Shown here: positions 33,367 to 44,082 of the stretch, piece after piece
How positions within the stretch are numbered: position 1 is the stretch's first letter
Layout of the letters: each line of letters opens with the position of its first letter
Origin: Pseudomonas lundensis
Lineage (GTDB): Bacteria; Pseudomonadota; Gammaproteobacteria; Pseudomonadales; Pseudomonadaceae
NCBI RefSeq assembly: GCF_002269125.1
Contig: NZ_NQKI01000005.1
Coordinates: 1-64,000 of the forward strand
Reading direction: 5' to 3'
Length of the DNA stretch: 64,000 nt
The notes under the pieces: model-generated
Told to the model about the DNA's origin: nothing
Database searches by the model: none
The model's input: only the letters and a program-made list of their open reading frames with translations
Translations under genes and position numbers: made by a program

Positions 33367-34389
33367 TCACTTCTCGACGCGTTTTTCCAGTTGTTTCAAT
33401 CGTCGCGCGATATCGTCCAACTGACGAATACGTGCCGCACTCTTGCGCCATTCAGCTGCCGGCTGCATCGCCGTTCCGGACGAATACGCGCCTGGTTCGG
33501 TAATAGAGTGAGTCACCATGGTCATTCCGGTGAGGAAAACGTTGTCGCAGATCTCGATATGCCCCACCAAACCGACACCACCGGCCAACATGCAGTGCTT
33601 GCCGATTTTAGTACTACCAGAAATCCCGACACACGCGGCCATCGCCGTATGGTCACCGACCTGCACGTTGTGCGCGATCTGAATCTGGTTGTCGAGTTTG
33701 ACGCCATTGCCAATGACCGTATCCGCCAGGGCACCACGGTCGATGGCAGTGTTCACACCGATCTCGACATCATCCCCAATGGTCACGCCGCCGATCTGGG
33801 CAATTTTTTGCCAGACACCCTTTTCGTTGGCAAAACCAAAACCTTCGCCACCCAGCACGGCACCCGACTGAATCACGACGCGCTTACCGATGCGAACATC
33901 GTGATAAAGCGTCACACGCGGAGCCAGCCAGCCACCCTCGCCGATTACACAGCGAGCACCGACAAAGCAATGAGTCCCGACAGTCACGCCCGCCGCAATT
34001 CGTGCGCCGCTTTCAATCACTGCAAAGGCGCCGATGCTGGCCGCAGGATCTACCACTGCATCAGCCGCAATCACAGCCGAAGGATGCACACCGGCAACTG
34101 CCTTGGGCTTGGGGTCAAACAGGTGGGAAATACGGGCGTAGGCCAGATAAGGGTCCGGTACCACCAAAGCATCACCGGCATATTCTTGCGCGTCGTCCGG
34201 CTTGAGCAAAACGGCTCCAGCCTGGCAATCGACCAGGAATTTGCGGTACTGCGGGTTGGCCAGAAAGCTCAACTGAGCTGGGCCAGCCTCTTGTAAAGTG
34301 GCTAGCCCAGTGATTTCTTTCTCCGCGCTGCCACGCAATGTGGCACCGAGGAACTCGGCCAATTGGCCGAGTTTTATAGTCGCAGTCAT
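33367..34389 (-). CDS. lpxD: UDP-3-O-(3-hydroxyacyl)glucosamine N-acyltransferase
   Basis: Third step of lipid A synthesis (340 aa). It has an N-terminal uridine-binding domain ([17 protein letters not shown]), a hexapeptide-repeat beta helix (about 100-310) with the catalytic His in [15 protein letters not shown] (about 243), and a C-terminal helix ending QLEKRVEK. It starts 2 bp after the skp stop. There is a 141-bp gap to fabZ without a gene. Confidence 0.96.
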   Translation of the reverse strand: MTATIKLGQLAEFLGATLRGSAEKEITGLATLQEAGPAQLSFLANPQYRKFLVDCQAGAVLLKPDDAQEYAGDALVVPDPYLAYARISHLFDPKPKAVAGVHPSAVIAADAVVDPAASIGAFAVIESGARIAAGVTVGTHCFVGARCVIGEGGWLAPRVTLYHDVRIGKRVVIQSGAVLGGEGFGFANEKGVWQKIAQIGGVTIGDDVEIGVNTAIDRGALADTVIGNGVKLDNQIQIAHNVQVGDHTAMAACVGISGSTKIGKHCMLAGGVGLVGHIEICDNVFLTGMTMVTHSITEPGAYSSGTAMQPAAEWRKSAARIRQLDDIARRLKQLEKRVEK

Positions 34390-34391
34390 AA

Positions 34392-34895
34392 TTACTTCAG
34401 CTGATTCATGCGCTCAATGACTTGGCGAGTGATGTCGTATTGAGGTTTGACATCAATCACTGCACCACGCTCGAACACCAGGTCATAAGCGCCTTTCTTG
34501 ATGACTTCTTCAACAGCGCTGTCCAGTTTTGGCTTCAGCTGTTTCAGCATTTCACGGTCAGCAACGGCTTTGGCTTCGTTCAGTTCCTTGGACTGGAACT
34601 GGAAATCACGGGCCTTTTGCTTGAATTCAAGCTCCAGACGCTCACGCTCACCTTGCTGCATTTTGTCGCCGCCTTTGACCAGACGATCCTGAATGCCTTT
34701 GGCACTGCTTTCCAGGGACTTCAGTTTGGTCAGTTGCGGACCGAATTTCTTCTCGGCATCTACGGCGTAACGCTTGGCAGCGTCAGATTCCAGTAGCGCC
34801 ATCTGATAGTTCAGCACAGCAATTTTCATGTCGGCAAACGCCGGACCTGCTACCAGAACCGAAGCCAGGAGAACCAATTGAGTCAACTTACGCAC
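34392..34895 (-). CDS. skp: Periplasmic chaperone Skp/OmpH
   Basis: Trimeric chaperone holding unfolded outer-membrane proteins in the periplasm (167 aa). It has a Sec signal peptide ([18 protein letters not shown], cleaved about residue 21), then [20 protein letters not shown] and a long Lys/Glu-rich coiled coil (about 40-120) forming the tentacles. It lies between bamA and lpxD and hands substrates to the BAM complex. Confidence 0.94.
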   Translation of the reverse strand: MRKLTQLVLLASVLVAGPAFADMKIAVLNYQMALLESDAAKRYAVDAEKKFGPQLTKLKSLESSAKGIQDRLVKGGDKMQQGERERLELEFKQKARDFQFQSKELNEAKAVADREMLKQLKPKLDSAVEEVIKKGAYDLVFERGAVIDVKPQYDITRQVIERMNQLK

Positions 34896-34938
34896 GATGC
34901 ACTCCTACTAAATCCGTTGTTTATCTAAAGTCAGGCTT

Positions 34939-37266
34939 TTAGAAAGTCTGGCCGAGGGAGAACTGGAACACCTGGGTATCTGCGTCATCCGGTTTCTTGA
35001 TCGGCATGGCCAAGCTGAAGCTCAACGGGCCAAGTGCAGTCACCCACGTTACGCCAACACCCACAGAGCTGGCCATATTACTAAAGCTGATATCGCAATC
35101 TTTGGTGGTCGACTTGCAGTTTGTGTCGAACACATTACCCACATCCCAGAACACCGACGTGCGCAGGGAGCGTTGATCTTTGACGAACGGCATAGGGAAC
35201 AGGACTTCGGCACCGCCCTGGATCAGCACGTTACCGCCGAACGGTAGCGGATCTTGATCCGGGTCGCTCTTGTTGGGCGTGCTGCGCGGGCCCAGCGCAC
35301 TGTCCTTGAAGCCACGAACCGAGTTGAAACCACCGGCATAGTAGTTCTCATAGAACGGCAGACCCGAGGTCGAACCATAACTGTCACCATAACCCAGCTC
35401 TGTGTGCAGACGCATGGTGTAGGTATCGGTCAACGGCTGGAACAACTGGGCACGGTAGTCCAGCTTATAGAACTGGAGGTCGCTGCCCGGAATCGTTGTT
35501 TCAAGCGTCAGGCTTTGCGAACTGCCGCGAGTCGGCAACACGCCTTTGTTCAGGGTCGATTCGGACCAGCCCGCAGAGGCCTTGAAGTTCAGGAACTTGT
35601 CGCCTTCCTTGTTGATGAAATCGAAGATTTCGTCAACGGTGTAAGTGCCTGTACTGATTTCATCCTGCTGCACGCTCAGACCATAGGTCAGACGCGAGGT
35701 ATCACTGATCGGATACCCCATGGTGATACCGGCGCCCAGACTGTCAACCGAGTAGTTTGCTACATCAACATCAAGGTCTTTGTAGTCGGTCGTGCGGTAG
35801 AACGCGTTGTAACCCAGGCTCACGCCATCAGCGGTCCAGTACGGATCGACATAACTGAAGTTGTAACGACTCTGGTATTCACTGCGGGTCAAACCTACGC
35901 TGACGCGGTTACCCGTACCCAGGAAGTTGTTCTGGGTGATCGAACCACCCAGGATCAAACCGGCGCTTTGGGCAAAGCCGACGCTGGCGGTGATCGAACC
36001 GGAAGCCTGCTCTTCTACGGCGTAGTTCACATCAACCTGGTCGTCTGTACCGGGCACAGCCGGCGTTTCAACGTTCACTTCCTTGAAGAAGCCCAAACGC
36101 TCAAGACGAACCTTTGACTGGTCGATCAGGTATGTCGATGCCCAACCACCCTCCATCTGACGCATTTCACGACGCAGCACTTCGTCTTCCGACTTGGTGT
36201 TACCGCGGAAGTTGATACGGTTGACATAAGCACGCTTGCCCGGATCAACCACGAACGTGATGGCTACAGTGTGGTCTTCAGGGTTTGGCTGAGGTACGCC
36301 GTTAACGTTGGCGAAGGTGTAGCCTTCGTTACCCAGACGACGGGTAATCAGTTCGGAAGTAGTGGTCATCAGCTTGCGCGAGAACACTTGGCCCGGCTGC
36401 ACCAGCAACAGCGACTTGATCTGATCTTCAGGGACCTTGAGGTCACCGCTCAGCTTCACTTCGCCAACATTGTATTTTTCGCCTTCGTTCACGTTGACCG
36501 TGATGTAGACGTTTTTCTTGTCAGGGGTGATCGACACCTGAGTCGAGGCGATATCCATGTTGATATAGCCACGGTCGAGGTAGTACGAGCGCAGGCGCTC
36601 TAGGTCACCGGACAGTTTTTCACGCGCATACTTGTCGTCATTCTTGAAGAAGGACAACCAGTTGGTGGTTTTCAGTTCAAACAGGTCAACAAGGTCTTCT
36701 TCCGGGAAGACGGTATTACCCACCACGTTAATGTGCTGGATGGCCGCCACGGTGCCTTCGTTGATGTTGACCTTGAGGGCAACACGGTTGCGAGGCTCGG
36801 ACACGACTTCAGTGTCGACCGTTGCCGAGTAACGACCTTGGGCAACGTACTGACGCTGCAGTTCGTTACGCACGCCCTCGAGGGTGGCACGCTGGAAGAT
36901 TTCACCTTCGGCAAGACCCGACTGTTTCAGACCTTTCATCAGGTCATCAGTGGAAATGGCCTTGTTACCGTCAATGGTGATGCTCGAAACGGAAGGACGT
37001 TCGACAACCGTAATGACGAGCACATTGCCATCACGACCCAGTTGGATATCCTGAAAGAAACCGGTTTTGAACAACGCACGAGTGGATTCCACCAACCGGC
37101 GGTCATCCGCTACCTCACCCACGTTCAGCGGCAACGCGCCAAACACGCTACCAGCGGAAACCCGCTGCAGCCCGTTGACACGAATATCAGAGATAGTGAA
37201 GGACTCGGCGTGAACTTCGGCGATCATCAGTACGGTGAGAACCGCAGTTAGCAGCAGACGTTTCAT
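34939..37266 (-). CDS. bamA: Outer membrane protein assembly factor BamA
   Basis: Central beta-barrel of the BAM complex (775 aa). It has a signal peptide (MKRLLLTAVLTVLMIAEVHA), five POTRA domains (about residues 22-420; the first begins FTISDIRVNGLQRVSAG) and a C-terminal Omp85 barrel (about 425-775). The barrel has the conserved GGFNSVRGF loop and ends in Phe. An earlier in-frame start at 37293 is rejected because it would place nine residues before the signal peptide. It follows rseP. Confidence 0.97.
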   Translation of the reverse strand: MKRLLLTAVLTVLMIAEVHAESFTISDIRVNGLQRVSAGSVFGALPLNVGEVADDRRLVESTRALFKTGFFQDIQLGRDGNVLVITVVERPSVSSITIDGNKAISTDDLMKGLKQSGLAEGEIFQRATLEGVRNELQRQYVAQGRYSATVDTEVVSEPRNRVALKVNINEGTVAAIQHINVVGNTVFPEEDLVDLFELKTTNWLSFFKNDDKYAREKLSGDLERLRSYYLDRGYINMDIASTQVSITPDKKNVYITVNVNEGEKYNVGEVKLSGDLKVPEDQIKSLLLVQPGQVFSRKLMTTTSELITRRLGNEGYTFANVNGVPQPNPEDHTVAITFVVDPGKRAYVNRINFRGNTKSEDEVLRREMRQMEGGWASTYLIDQSKVRLERLGFFKEVNVETPAVPGTDDQVDVNYAVEEQASGSITASVGFAQSAGLILGGSITQNNFLGTGNRVSVGLTRSEYQSRYNFSYVDPYWTADGVSLGYNAFYRTTDYKDLDVDVANYSVDSLGAGITMGYPISDTSRLTYGLSVQQDEISTGTYTVDEIFDFINKEGDKFLNFKASAGWSESTLNKGVLPTRGSSQSLTLETTIPGSDLQFYKLDYRAQLFQPLTDTYTMRLHTELGYGDSYGSTSGLPFYENYYAGGFNSVRGFKDSALGPRSTPNKSDPDQDPLPFGGNVLIQGGAEVLFPMPFVKDQRSLRTSVFWDVGNVFDTNCKSTTKDCDISFSNMASSVGVGVTWVTALGPLSFSLAMPIKKPDDADTQVFQFSLGQTF

Positions 37267-37301
37267 GAAGTCCTTTCTTATTCCAACTGGCAATAAACAA
37301 A

Positions 37302-37320
37302 CTGCCGCAAAATGCGGCAG
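37302..37320 (-). other. Hairpin between rseP and bamA
   Basis: CTGCCGC pairs with GCGGCAG around AAAAT in the 75-bp gap. No T-run follows on the minus strand, so it is probably not a full terminator. It could affect processing or partial termination before bamA. Confidence 0.45.
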
Positions 37321-37341
37321 ATTCGCAATTCAGCGAAGCGT

Positions 37342-38694
37342 TTACAGACGTCCCAGATCGTTGACCAAGGCAAGCAACATCACCCCGACCACCAAACTGA
37401 TACCGATCTGCATTCCCCAACCCTGCACCCGATCCGACAAGGGACGACCACGCGCCCACTCGATCAGATAAAACAACAAATGCCCCCCATCCAGTACCGG
37501 GATGGGCAACAAGTTCAGAACCCCAAGGCTGATACTCAGATAAGCCAGGAAATTCAAGAAATCCGCGACACCCGACTGGGCAGAAGCGCCCGCCACTTTA
37601 GCAATGGTTATCGGTCCACTCAAGTTTTTTACCGAGAGCTCGCCGAACAACATTTTCTTGAGTGAGTCGAGCGTCAATACGCTCATCGTCCAAGTCCGTT
37701 TGGCGCCCTCGCCGATCGCGGCGAGCGGGCCGTAACTGACCTCGCGAATCATCTCCGGCGGCCAGTCCACACCTTTGACCCCAGCCCCCAGATAACCGGT
37801 TGCTGCCTTGCCCTCACCGCGAGCAGCCAGTGCAACTGGAATGTCAATCGGCATCCCGTCGCGCTCAACGCGCAATACGATTTTCGCCTCAGGACGAACC
37901 CGGACCCAGTCCACCACCTGCTGCCAGTCCTTGATCGGCTGATCATTCATGGCCAGCAGTTTGTCACCGGTTTTGAGGCCCGCAGCTTGTGCCGGCCCTT
38001 TTGGATCAAGCTCAGCTAATACGGCTGGCAACTCCGGACGCCAAGGACGAATTCCCAGCGAGCTGATTGGATCAGGCTCATTAGCGCCCTTCAACCAGTC
38101 ATGCAGAACCAGCTCATGAGTGGACTCGGAAGTCCCTCCCGCCTCACGAACCGCCACTTGAATCGAACCGCTCTCGCCAAGGCGACGCACCAGCTGCAGA
38201 TTTACATTGGACCAACCCGAGGTGGGCTCTCCATCAATCGAAACGATTTCCTGCCCGGCAACCAGACCTGCTTGCGCTGCCAGACTGCCGCCTTCAACAG
38301 CACCGATGACAGGACGGACTTGCTGGCTGCCCAACATGGCCAGAATCCAGAAAAATACCATCGCCAGCATGAAGTTTGCGACAGGGCCCGCGGCAACGAT
38401 GGCAATACGCTGCCCGACTGTTTTGCGATTGAAGGATTGACTCAGCTGCTCAGCGGGCACCTCCCCTTCTCGCTCATCAAGCATTTTGACGTAGCCGCCC
38501 AACGGGATGGCTGCCACTACAAACTCCGTGCCCTGGCGGTCGTGCCAGCGCAGCAAGGGCGTGCCGAAACCCACAGAGAAACGCAGAACCTTGACGCCAC
38601 AACGGCGCGCCACCCAAAAGTGACCGAATTCATGAAAAGTGACCAACACCCCCAACGCAACCAGGGTGCCAACAATCATATAAAGCGCACTCAT
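37342..38694 (-). CDS. rseP: Site-2 protease RseP
   Basis: Intramembrane zinc metalloprotease (450 aa) that cuts the anti-sigma factor (MucA in pseudomonads) to release the envelope-stress sigma factor. The first membrane segment has HEFGH (FHEFGHFWVARR, about 21-25). Two PDZ domains lie between about residues 120 and 310, and the C-terminal LLPIPVLDGGHLL supplies the third metal ligand. It lies 44 bp after dxr. Confidence 0.96.
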   Translation of the reverse strand: MSALYMIVGTLVALGVLVTFHEFGHFWVARRCGVKVLRFSVGFGTPLLRWHDRQGTEFVVAAIPLGGYVKMLDEREGEVPAEQLSQSFNRKTVGQRIAIVAAGPVANFMLAMVFFWILAMLGSQQVRPVIGAVEGGSLAAQAGLVAGQEIVSIDGEPTSGWSNVNLQLVRRLGESGSIQVAVREAGGTSESTHELVLHDWLKGANEPDPISSLGIRPWRPELPAVLAELDPKGPAQAAGLKTGDKLLAMNDQPIKDWQQVVDWVRVRPEAKIVLRVERDGMPIDIPVALAARGEGKAATGYLGAGVKGVDWPPEMIREVSYGPLAAIGEGAKRTWTMSVLTLDSLKKMLFGELSVKNLSGPITIAKVAGASAQSGVADFLNFLAYLSISLGVLNLLPIPVLDGGHLLFYLIEWARGRPLSDRVQGWGMQIGISLVVGVMLLALVNDLGRL

Positions 38695-38738
38695 CTACTT
38701 TCTCCGTGATCCTGTCCGGTTCCGGCAAGCAGCACTGA

Positions 38739-39926
38739 TCAGCCCTGACGGCTCAACCATTGATCAGCCAACTCCCGTGCCTTGGCATCGGCGGCAAATA
38801 CTGCCTCTAACTCATTAACGGGAACCACTGACTCAGTGCTTAAAACGTCTTCAATCAATTGTGCAATCTGCGGGTAGCGGATTCGCCCATCAAGGAAGGC
38901 CGCCACCGCCACCTCATTGGCCGCATTGAGCATGGCCGGCGCACTATCACCAGCGGCGGCAGCCTCACGGGCCAGGCGCAGACAAGGAAAGCGCTGTTCA
39001 TCCGGACGCTGGAAGTCCAGGCGTGCAACAGAAAACAGATCCAGAGGCGCGACCCCCGAATCAATACGCTCTGGCCACGCCAAGGCATTGGCAATCGGCG
39101 TGCGCATGTCAGGATTACCCAACTGCGCAAGCACCGATCCGTCTACATAGTCCACCAGCGAGTGAATGACGCTTTGCGGATGAATCACCACCTCAACCTG
39201 AGCAGGCTTGGCATCGAACAGCCAGCACGCTTCAATCAACTCAAGGCCTTTGTTCATCATACTCGCCGAATCGACCGAAATTTTTCGCCCCATCGACCAG
39301 TTAGGATGAGCACACGCCTGATCGGGGGTGACATGCTCAAGGTCAGCCAAGGGCGTTTCCCGGAAAGGACCACCCGAGGCCGTCAGCAAAATCCGACGCA
39401 CGCCCACCTGACTCAGCCCACGAGAAAAATCCTGCGGCAAACACTGAAAGATCGCATTGTGCTCGCTATCAATGGGCAACAACACCGAACCGCTACGACG
39501 CACCGCCTGCATGAACAAGGCGCCAGTCATGACCAGCGCCTCCTTGTTCGCCAACAGGATTTTTTTACCGGCATTGACTGCCGACAAAGTAGGGCGTAGC
39601 CCGGCAGCACCAACAATGGCTGCCATGACCGCATCCACTGAAGGCGCTGACGCTATTTCACACAAACCCTGCTCACCTGCCAACACTTCGGTGTTGAGGC
39701 CCGCCGCGCGCAGGTCAGCCTGCAGCTGACGAGCGGAGCGCTCGTCAGGAACCACTGCAACCTGAGGCTTGTGCTGAATGCACAAGGCCAGCAGTTCCGC
39801 GAGACGGCTATAACCGCTCAGCCCAAATACTTGGTAGCGATCAGGGTGGCGAGCAATGACATCCAGCGTGCTAAGCCCAATCGAACCTGTAGCACCCAGA
39901 ACTGTAATCTGTTGAGGACGGCTCAT
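38739..39926 (-). CDS. dxr: 1-deoxy-D-xylulose 5-phosphate reductoisomerase
   Basis: NADPH-dependent second enzyme of the MEP pathway (395 aa). The Rossmann motif is [15 protein letters not shown], and the metal and substrate region has [14 protein letters not shown] and the ASGGPFR loop. The ATG at 39926 overlaps the cdsA stop (ATGA). With ispD and ispF, three MEP-pathway genes lie in this window. Confidence 0.96.
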   Translation of the reverse strand: MSRPQQITVLGATGSIGLSTLDVIARHPDRYQVFGLSGYSRLAELLALCIQHKPQVAVVPDERSARQLQADLRAAGLNTEVLAGEQGLCEIASAPSVDAVMAAIVGAAGLRPTLSAVNAGKKILLANKEALVMTGALFMQAVRRSGSVLLPIDSEHNAIFQCLPQDFSRGLSQVGVRRILLTASGGPFRETPLADLEHVTPDQACAHPNWSMGRKISVDSASMMNKGLELIEACWLFDAKPAQVEVVIHPQSVIHSLVDYVDGSVLAQLGNPDMRTPIANALAWPERIDSGVAPLDLFSVARLDFQRPDEQRFPCLRLAREAAAAGDSAPAMLNAANEVAVAAFLDGRIRYPQIAQLIEDVLSTESVVPVNELEAVFAADAKARELADQWLSRQG

Positions 39927-40729
39927 GACGCGGCCATCCACAGCAACACGGCAAACACAGGAATGGCCGCGGTCAGACTGTCGATGCGATCAAGCACACC
40001 GCCATGCCCCGGCAGCAAATTACTGCTGTCCTTAATGCCGGCCTGACGCTTGAACATGCTTTCTGTGAGGTCGCCCACCACTGAAATCAATACGATGATG
40101 GCAGCGCCCGCCAAGGCAGCAAGCATCTGAGGCGCACTCCAACCGCGCACCACACCGACAACCGCCGTGATCAGCAAGCTCAGTATCAGACCGCCAAAAA
40201 CACCTTCCCAACTTTTACCCGGACTGACTTTAGGGGCCAGCTTGCGCTTGCCGAACTTGCGCCCGGAAAAGTACGCGCCGATATCAGCGCCCCACACCAG
40301 AACCATCACCGCCATGATCAGCCAATTACCCAGCGGCATTGCCTTGATCATCACCAACCCTTGCCAGGCCGGTAGCAAGATCAGCAAGCCGATTACCAGC
40401 TTGACTGCAGTACTGGACCAGCGTGACGCGGAATCTGGAAAGGTGAGGACCAAAAACGTCGCCAACGCCCACCAAACCACTGCAGCCACCAATACCCACG
40501 GGGCAAGGTCAGGCAACAGGTGCAGGCCGAACAGCAACAAGGCCACGACGAATGCAAAACCGACACGTGCCGTTTGAGCGGCAAATCCGGCAAGGCGCGC
40601 CCATTCCCACGCCCCAAGGGTGACCACCAGCCCGATGAAGAGCGCGAAGTTGGACCCTTCAAGAAGGAAAAAGCCGCACAAAGCGATTGGCAGCAGGATA
40701 AGTGCAGTGATGATGCGTTGCTTAAGCAT
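39923..40729 (-). CDS. cdsA: Phosphatidate cytidylyltransferase
   Basis: Makes CDP-diacylglycerol, precursor of all phospholipids (268 aa). It has several membrane segments, and the family signature is complete at the C terminus: [20 protein letters not shown] followed by GVLDRIDSL (about 220-248). The start overlaps the uppS stop (TAATG). Confidence 0.96.
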   Translation of the reverse strand: MLKQRIITALILLPIALCGFFLLEGSNFALFIGLVVTLGAWEWARLAGFAAQTARVGFAFVVALLLFGLHLLPDLAPWVLVAAVVWWALATFLVLTFPDSASRWSSTAVKLVIGLLILLPAWQGLVMIKAMPLGNWLIMAVMVLVWGADIGAYFSGRKFGKRKLAPKVSPGKSWEGVFGGLILSLLITAVVGVVRGWSAPQMLAALAGAAIIVLISVVGDLTESMFKRQAGIKDSSNLLPGHGGVLDRIDSLTAAIPVFAVLLWMAAS

Positions 40730-41484
40730 TAAACCCGGGCTCCAGCCTCAACCTGCTCGCTCGTTTTACCGAAACGACGCTGGCGAGAAGCGAAATCAGC
40801 CAGTGCATTACGCATGGCTTCGTGTTTGAAGTCCGGCCAGAACAGGTCGGAGAAGTACAGCTCGGAATAGGCCAACTGCCACAGCAGGAAGTTGCTGATA
40901 CGGTGCTCGCCCCCTGTGCGGATACACAGATCAGGCAAAGGCAGATCACCCGTTACCAGGCAGGTTTGCAACAAGTCCGGCGTGATGTCTTCAGGCTGCA
41001 AATGACCGGCCTGAACCTCACGCGCCAGACGTTGCGCAGCCTGCGCAATGTCCCACTGCCCGCCATAATTGGCAGCAATTTGCAGGACAAAGCGCCCGCT
41101 GCCTGCGGTGATCGTCTCCGCTTCGCGCATTGCTGCTTGTAGCTCGGGATGAAAACGGGAGCGATCGCCAATAATACGCAGGCTGATGTTGTTTTCGTTG
41201 AGACGCTTGGCCTCACGACGCAGCGCCTTGAAGAACAAATCCATCAAGGCACTGACTTCAGCCGCAGGACGCTGCCAGTTTTCGCTGGAAAACGCGAACA
41301 GGGTGAGCACTTCGACCTTAGCCTCGGCACACACCTCAATCACGGCACGGACTGCATCCACGCCAGCTTTATGCCCAGCGACACCCGGCATAAAGCGCTT
41401 CTTCGCCCAGCGATTATTGCCATCCATGATAATCGCGACATGTCGCGGCACGGATGGCGACACAGCCTGCTTGGTCTTTTCCAT
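40729..41484 (-). CDS. uppS: Undecaprenyl diphosphate synthase
   Basis: Cis-prenyltransferase making the C55 lipid carrier for peptidoglycan and LPS (251 aa). The diphosphate-binding Asp is in AIIMDGNNRWAKKR (about residue 21), and FAFSSENWQRP and LCIRTGGEHRISNFLLWQ are conserved. It uses the isoprenoid units supplied by the MEP genes nearby and lies 15 bp after frr. Confidence 0.96.
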   Translation of the reverse strand: MEKTKQAVSPSVPRHVAIIMDGNNRWAKKRFMPGVAGHKAGVDAVRAVIEVCAEAKVEVLTLFAFSSENWQRPAAEVSALMDLFFKALRREAKRLNENNISLRIIGDRSRFHPELQAAMREAETITAGSGRFVLQIAANYGGQWDIAQAAQRLAREVQAGHLQPEDITPDLLQTCLVTGDLPLPDLCIRTGGEHRISNFLLWQLAYSELYFSDLFWPDFKHEAMRNALADFASRQRRFGKTSEQVEAGARV

Positions 41485-41499
41485 AAAACGCCCTGACCC

Positions 41500-42057
41500 T
41501 TATACGGCCATCAGGTCCGCTTCTTTCTGCTTGGTAGCCGTTTCGATATCCGCGACAGCCTTGTCGGTCAGTTTCTGGATCTCGTCAGCAGCGCGACGCT
41601 CTTCGTCTTCACTGATTTCCTTCTCTTTGACCAAGTCTTTCAACTGGCTCAACGCGTCGCGACGGATGTTACGCACGGCAATACGCGCATCTTCAGCTGC
41701 GTCACGCGCCTGCTTAGCGAATACCTTACGGGTTTCTTCCGTCAGGGCCGGCATGGAGATCAACAGCAATTCGCCCAGGTTGGTCGGATTGAGGTTCAAA
41801 CCAGCACTTTGAATCGCTTTATCCACGGCCTGAAGCATGTTGCGCTCGAAAGCCACGACTTGCAGGGTGCGAGAGTCTTTAACGGTAACGTTAGCTACCT
41901 GGCTCAGCGGGGTATCAGCACCGTAGTACGGCACCATTACGCTGCCCAAGATGCTTGGGTGAGCCTTGCCGGTACGAATCTGGCCAAATGCATGGCTCAG
42001 CGATTCCAGCGATTTCTGCATGCGCGTTTGTGCGTCTTTCTTGATTTCGTTGATCAT
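41500..42057 (-). CDS. frr: Ribosome recycling factor
   Basis: Splits post-termination ribosomes with EF-G (185 aa, the usual length). It has a three-helix tRNA-mimic fold, with conserved [20 protein letters not shown] near the N terminus and [15 protein letters not shown] in the C-terminal helix. The ATG overlaps the pyrH stop (ATGA). Confidence 0.97.
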   Translation of the reverse strand: MINEIKKDAQTRMQKSLESLSHAFGQIRTGKAHPSILGSVMVPYYGADTPLSQVANVTVKDSRTLQVVAFERNMLQAVDKAIQSAGLNLNPTNLGELLLISMPALTEETRKVFAKQARDAAEDARIAVRNIRRDALSQLKDLVKEKEISEDEERRAADEIQKLTDKAVADIETATKQKEADLMAV

Positions 42058-42797
42058 TGTTGACCTTCCTCGATCAGAGTACCTTCAGCGCCGCCGTGAA
42101 CGATATTGAGCAGGGCGCCGGGTTTGTTCATGTTAAAGACACGCAATGGCATCTGGTGGTCGCGGCACAGACAAATAGCTGTCAGGTCCATCACGCCCAG
42201 CTTGCGATCCAGCACTTCATCGTAAGTCAGATGATCGAACTTCTCGGCATGCGGGTCTTTGAATGGATCAGCGGTGTACACACCGTCAACCTTGGTGGCC
42301 TTGAGCACGACATCGGCGTCGATTTCAATGGCGCGCAAGCAAGCGGCAGAATCCGTTGTGAAAAATGGATTACCGGTGCCCGCAGCGAAAATCACCACTT
42401 CTTTCGCGTTCAAGTGACGCATGGCCTTGCGACGGTCGTAGTGATCCGTCACACCCACCATGGAGATGGCCGACATTACGATGGCGGAGATATTCGCACG
42501 TTCCAGCGCATCGCGCATCGCCAGGGCGTTCATCACGGTCGCAAGCATCCCCATGTGGTCGCCAGTAACGCGATCCATACCCGCAGCGCTCAACGCAGCG
42601 CCACGGAACAGGTTGCCACCACCAATCACCAAACCTACCTGAACGCCGATACCCACCAATTGGCCGACTTCCAGCGCCATGCGGTCGAGCACCTTGGGGT
42701 CGATCCCGAACTCTTCAGAGCCCATCAGGGCTTCGCCGCTTAGCTTGAGTAGAATGCGTTTATAGCGAGCTTGATAACCACTGCCCTGCTGAGCCAT
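42054..42797 (-). CDS. pyrH: Uridylate kinase
   Basis: Phosphorylates UMP to UDP (247 aa), an amino acid kinase-fold enzyme. The N-terminal [13 protein letters not shown] and [11 protein letters not shown], the UMP-site [20 protein letters not shown] and [20 protein letters not shown] are all intact. It lies between tsf and frr, separated from tsf by a terminator. Confidence 0.97.
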   Translation of the reverse strand: MAQQGSGYQARYKRILLKLSGEALMGSEEFGIDPKVLDRMALEVGQLVGIGVQVGLVIGGGNLFRGAALSAAGMDRVTGDHMGMLATVMNALAMRDALERANISAIVMSAISMVGVTDHYDRRKAMRHLNAKEVVIFAAGTGNPFFTTDSAACLRAIEIDADVVLKATKVDGVYTADPFKDPHAEKFDHLTYDEVLDRKLGVMDLTAICLCRDHQMPLRVFNMNKPGALLNIVHGGAEGTLIEEGQQ

Positions 42798-42943
42798 TGC
42801 GAATCTCTCCTGCCGCGTTTTATAAAAAATCTGTGCGAGGCCGTTTTCAGCCTGCGCTTACTCTAGCTCGGTGCTGCACAACAGCACCATCGGATCACGA
42901 TTTTGTAAACCGGTTCCGCCGGGCAAGGTAAAACCTTCACCCA

Positions 42944-42981
42944 TTTGAAAAGAGGCTGCGCGCGTGAGCGGGCAGCCTCTT
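42944..42981 (-). terminator. Intrinsic terminator after tsf
   Basis: AAGAGGCTGC (42950-42959) pairs with GCAGCCTCTT (42972-42981), a perfect 10-bp stem with a 12-nt loop. It is followed on the minus strand by a short T-run. It lies about 22 bp past the tsf stop, so pyrH probably has its own promoter in the remaining gap. Confidence 0.85.
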
Positions 42982-43003
42982 GGGGTCGACAGTTGAAACC
43001 GTC

Positions 43004-43876
43004 TTATTGCTTGTTGGCTGCAGCCACTTGAGCAGCAACTTCTTCAGCGAAGTTGTCAACTGGCTTCTCGATGCCTTCGCCTACTTTGAAGTAAGTGAAG
43101 GAAACGATTTCAGCACCGGCCTTCTTGGCCAGCTCACCGACCTTGATTTCAGGGTTCTTGACGAACGCCTGCTCAACCAGGCTAGCTTCAGCCAGGAACT
43201 TGCTGATACGGCCTTTGACCATATTTTCAACAATGTTTTCTGGCTTGCCTTTGATTTTTTCTTCGTTCAGCTGCAGGAACACGGCTTTTTCGCGCTCGAT
43301 TGCTTCTTCAGAAACTTCCGAAGGCAGCAGGAACTCAGGGTTGCTAGCTGCTACGTGCATGGCGATGTCACGAGCCAGTTCAGAGTTGCCGCCTTTAAGC
43401 GAAACCACAACACCGATTTTGTTGCCGTGCAGGTAAGCGTCAACCACGTCACCTTCAACACGCACCAGACGGCGAATGTTAACGTTCTCGCCAACTTTGG
43501 CAACCAGCGCTTCACGAGCAGATTCTTGAGCGGCGATCAGCGGAGCTGCGTCGGTCAGTTTGTCTGCAAACGCTTTTTCAACGCTGTCAGCCACGAATTT
43601 TTTGAAGTCGTCTTGCAAAGCCAGGAAGTCAGTTTGCGAGTTGACTTCAAGAATAACGGCAGACTTGTAATCGTCAGCAACTTTAACTGCGATAGCGCCT
43701 TCAGCAGCAACGTTGCCTGCTTTTTTGGCGGCCTTGATGGCACCCGAAGCACGCATGTCGTCGATGGCTTTTTCGATGTCGCCGCCAGCCTTGGTCAAGG
43801 CTTTCTTGCAATCCATCATGCCTTCGCCGGTACGCTCACGCAGTTCTTTAACCAACGCTGCAGTAATCTCTGCCAT
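43004..43876 (-). CDS. tsf: Elongation factor Ts
   Basis: Nucleotide exchange factor for EF-Tu (290 aa). The N-terminal UBA-like domain AEITAALVKELRERTGEGMM is followed by DCKKALTKAGGD, and the core has the TDFLA motif (NSQTDFLALQDDF, about 80-83). The start MAEITAAL at 43876 has an AGAGGAATTT leader; a longer in-frame start at 43909 is unlikely. It is the second gene of the rpsB-tsf unit. Confidence 0.97.
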   Translation of the reverse strand: MAEITAALVKELRERTGEGMMDCKKALTKAGGDIEKAIDDMRASGAIKAAKKAGNVAAEGAIAVKVADDYKSAVILEVNSQTDFLALQDDFKKFVADSVEKAFADKLTDAAPLIAAQESAREALVAKVGENVNIRRLVRVEGDVVDAYLHGNKIGVVVSLKGGNSELARDIAMHVAASNPEFLLPSEVSEEAIEREKAVFLQLNEEKIKGKPENIVENMVKGRISKFLAEASLVEQAFVKNPEIKVGELAKKAGAEIVSFTYFKVGEGIEKPVDNFAEEVAAQVAAANKQ

Positions 43877-44024
43877 TTCAAAATTCCTCTTGGATAGGTT
43901 TTCAACCATTCCACCCGACCAAACGGGCGTTCAATTCGTGTGAAGCCTGCCTCGATGTAACCCTGCCAGCCGCAATTTGATACAGCAACGACAGAGGCCT
44001 GTCCAACAAATGGATTTCGAGGTG

Positions 44025-44053
44025 GCAAAAAGGGGGCCAAGCCCCCTTTTTGC
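44025..44053 (-). terminator. Terminator/attenuator hairpin between rpsB and tsf
   Basis: GCAAAAAGGGGGC and GCCCCCTTTTTGC form a perfect 13-bp stem with a 3-nt loop, with a T-rich arm on the minus strand. It lies about 30 bp after the rpsB stop and probably lowers transcription into tsf. Confidence 0.85.
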
Positions 44054-44082
44054 GTACTGAGTAAACGCTAGGCGTTTATTAC

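Noticed and set aside
42980..43897. 305-codon open frame opposite tsf
   Set aside because: Phe/Val/Asn-rich shadow of EF-Ts; no motif or ribosome site.
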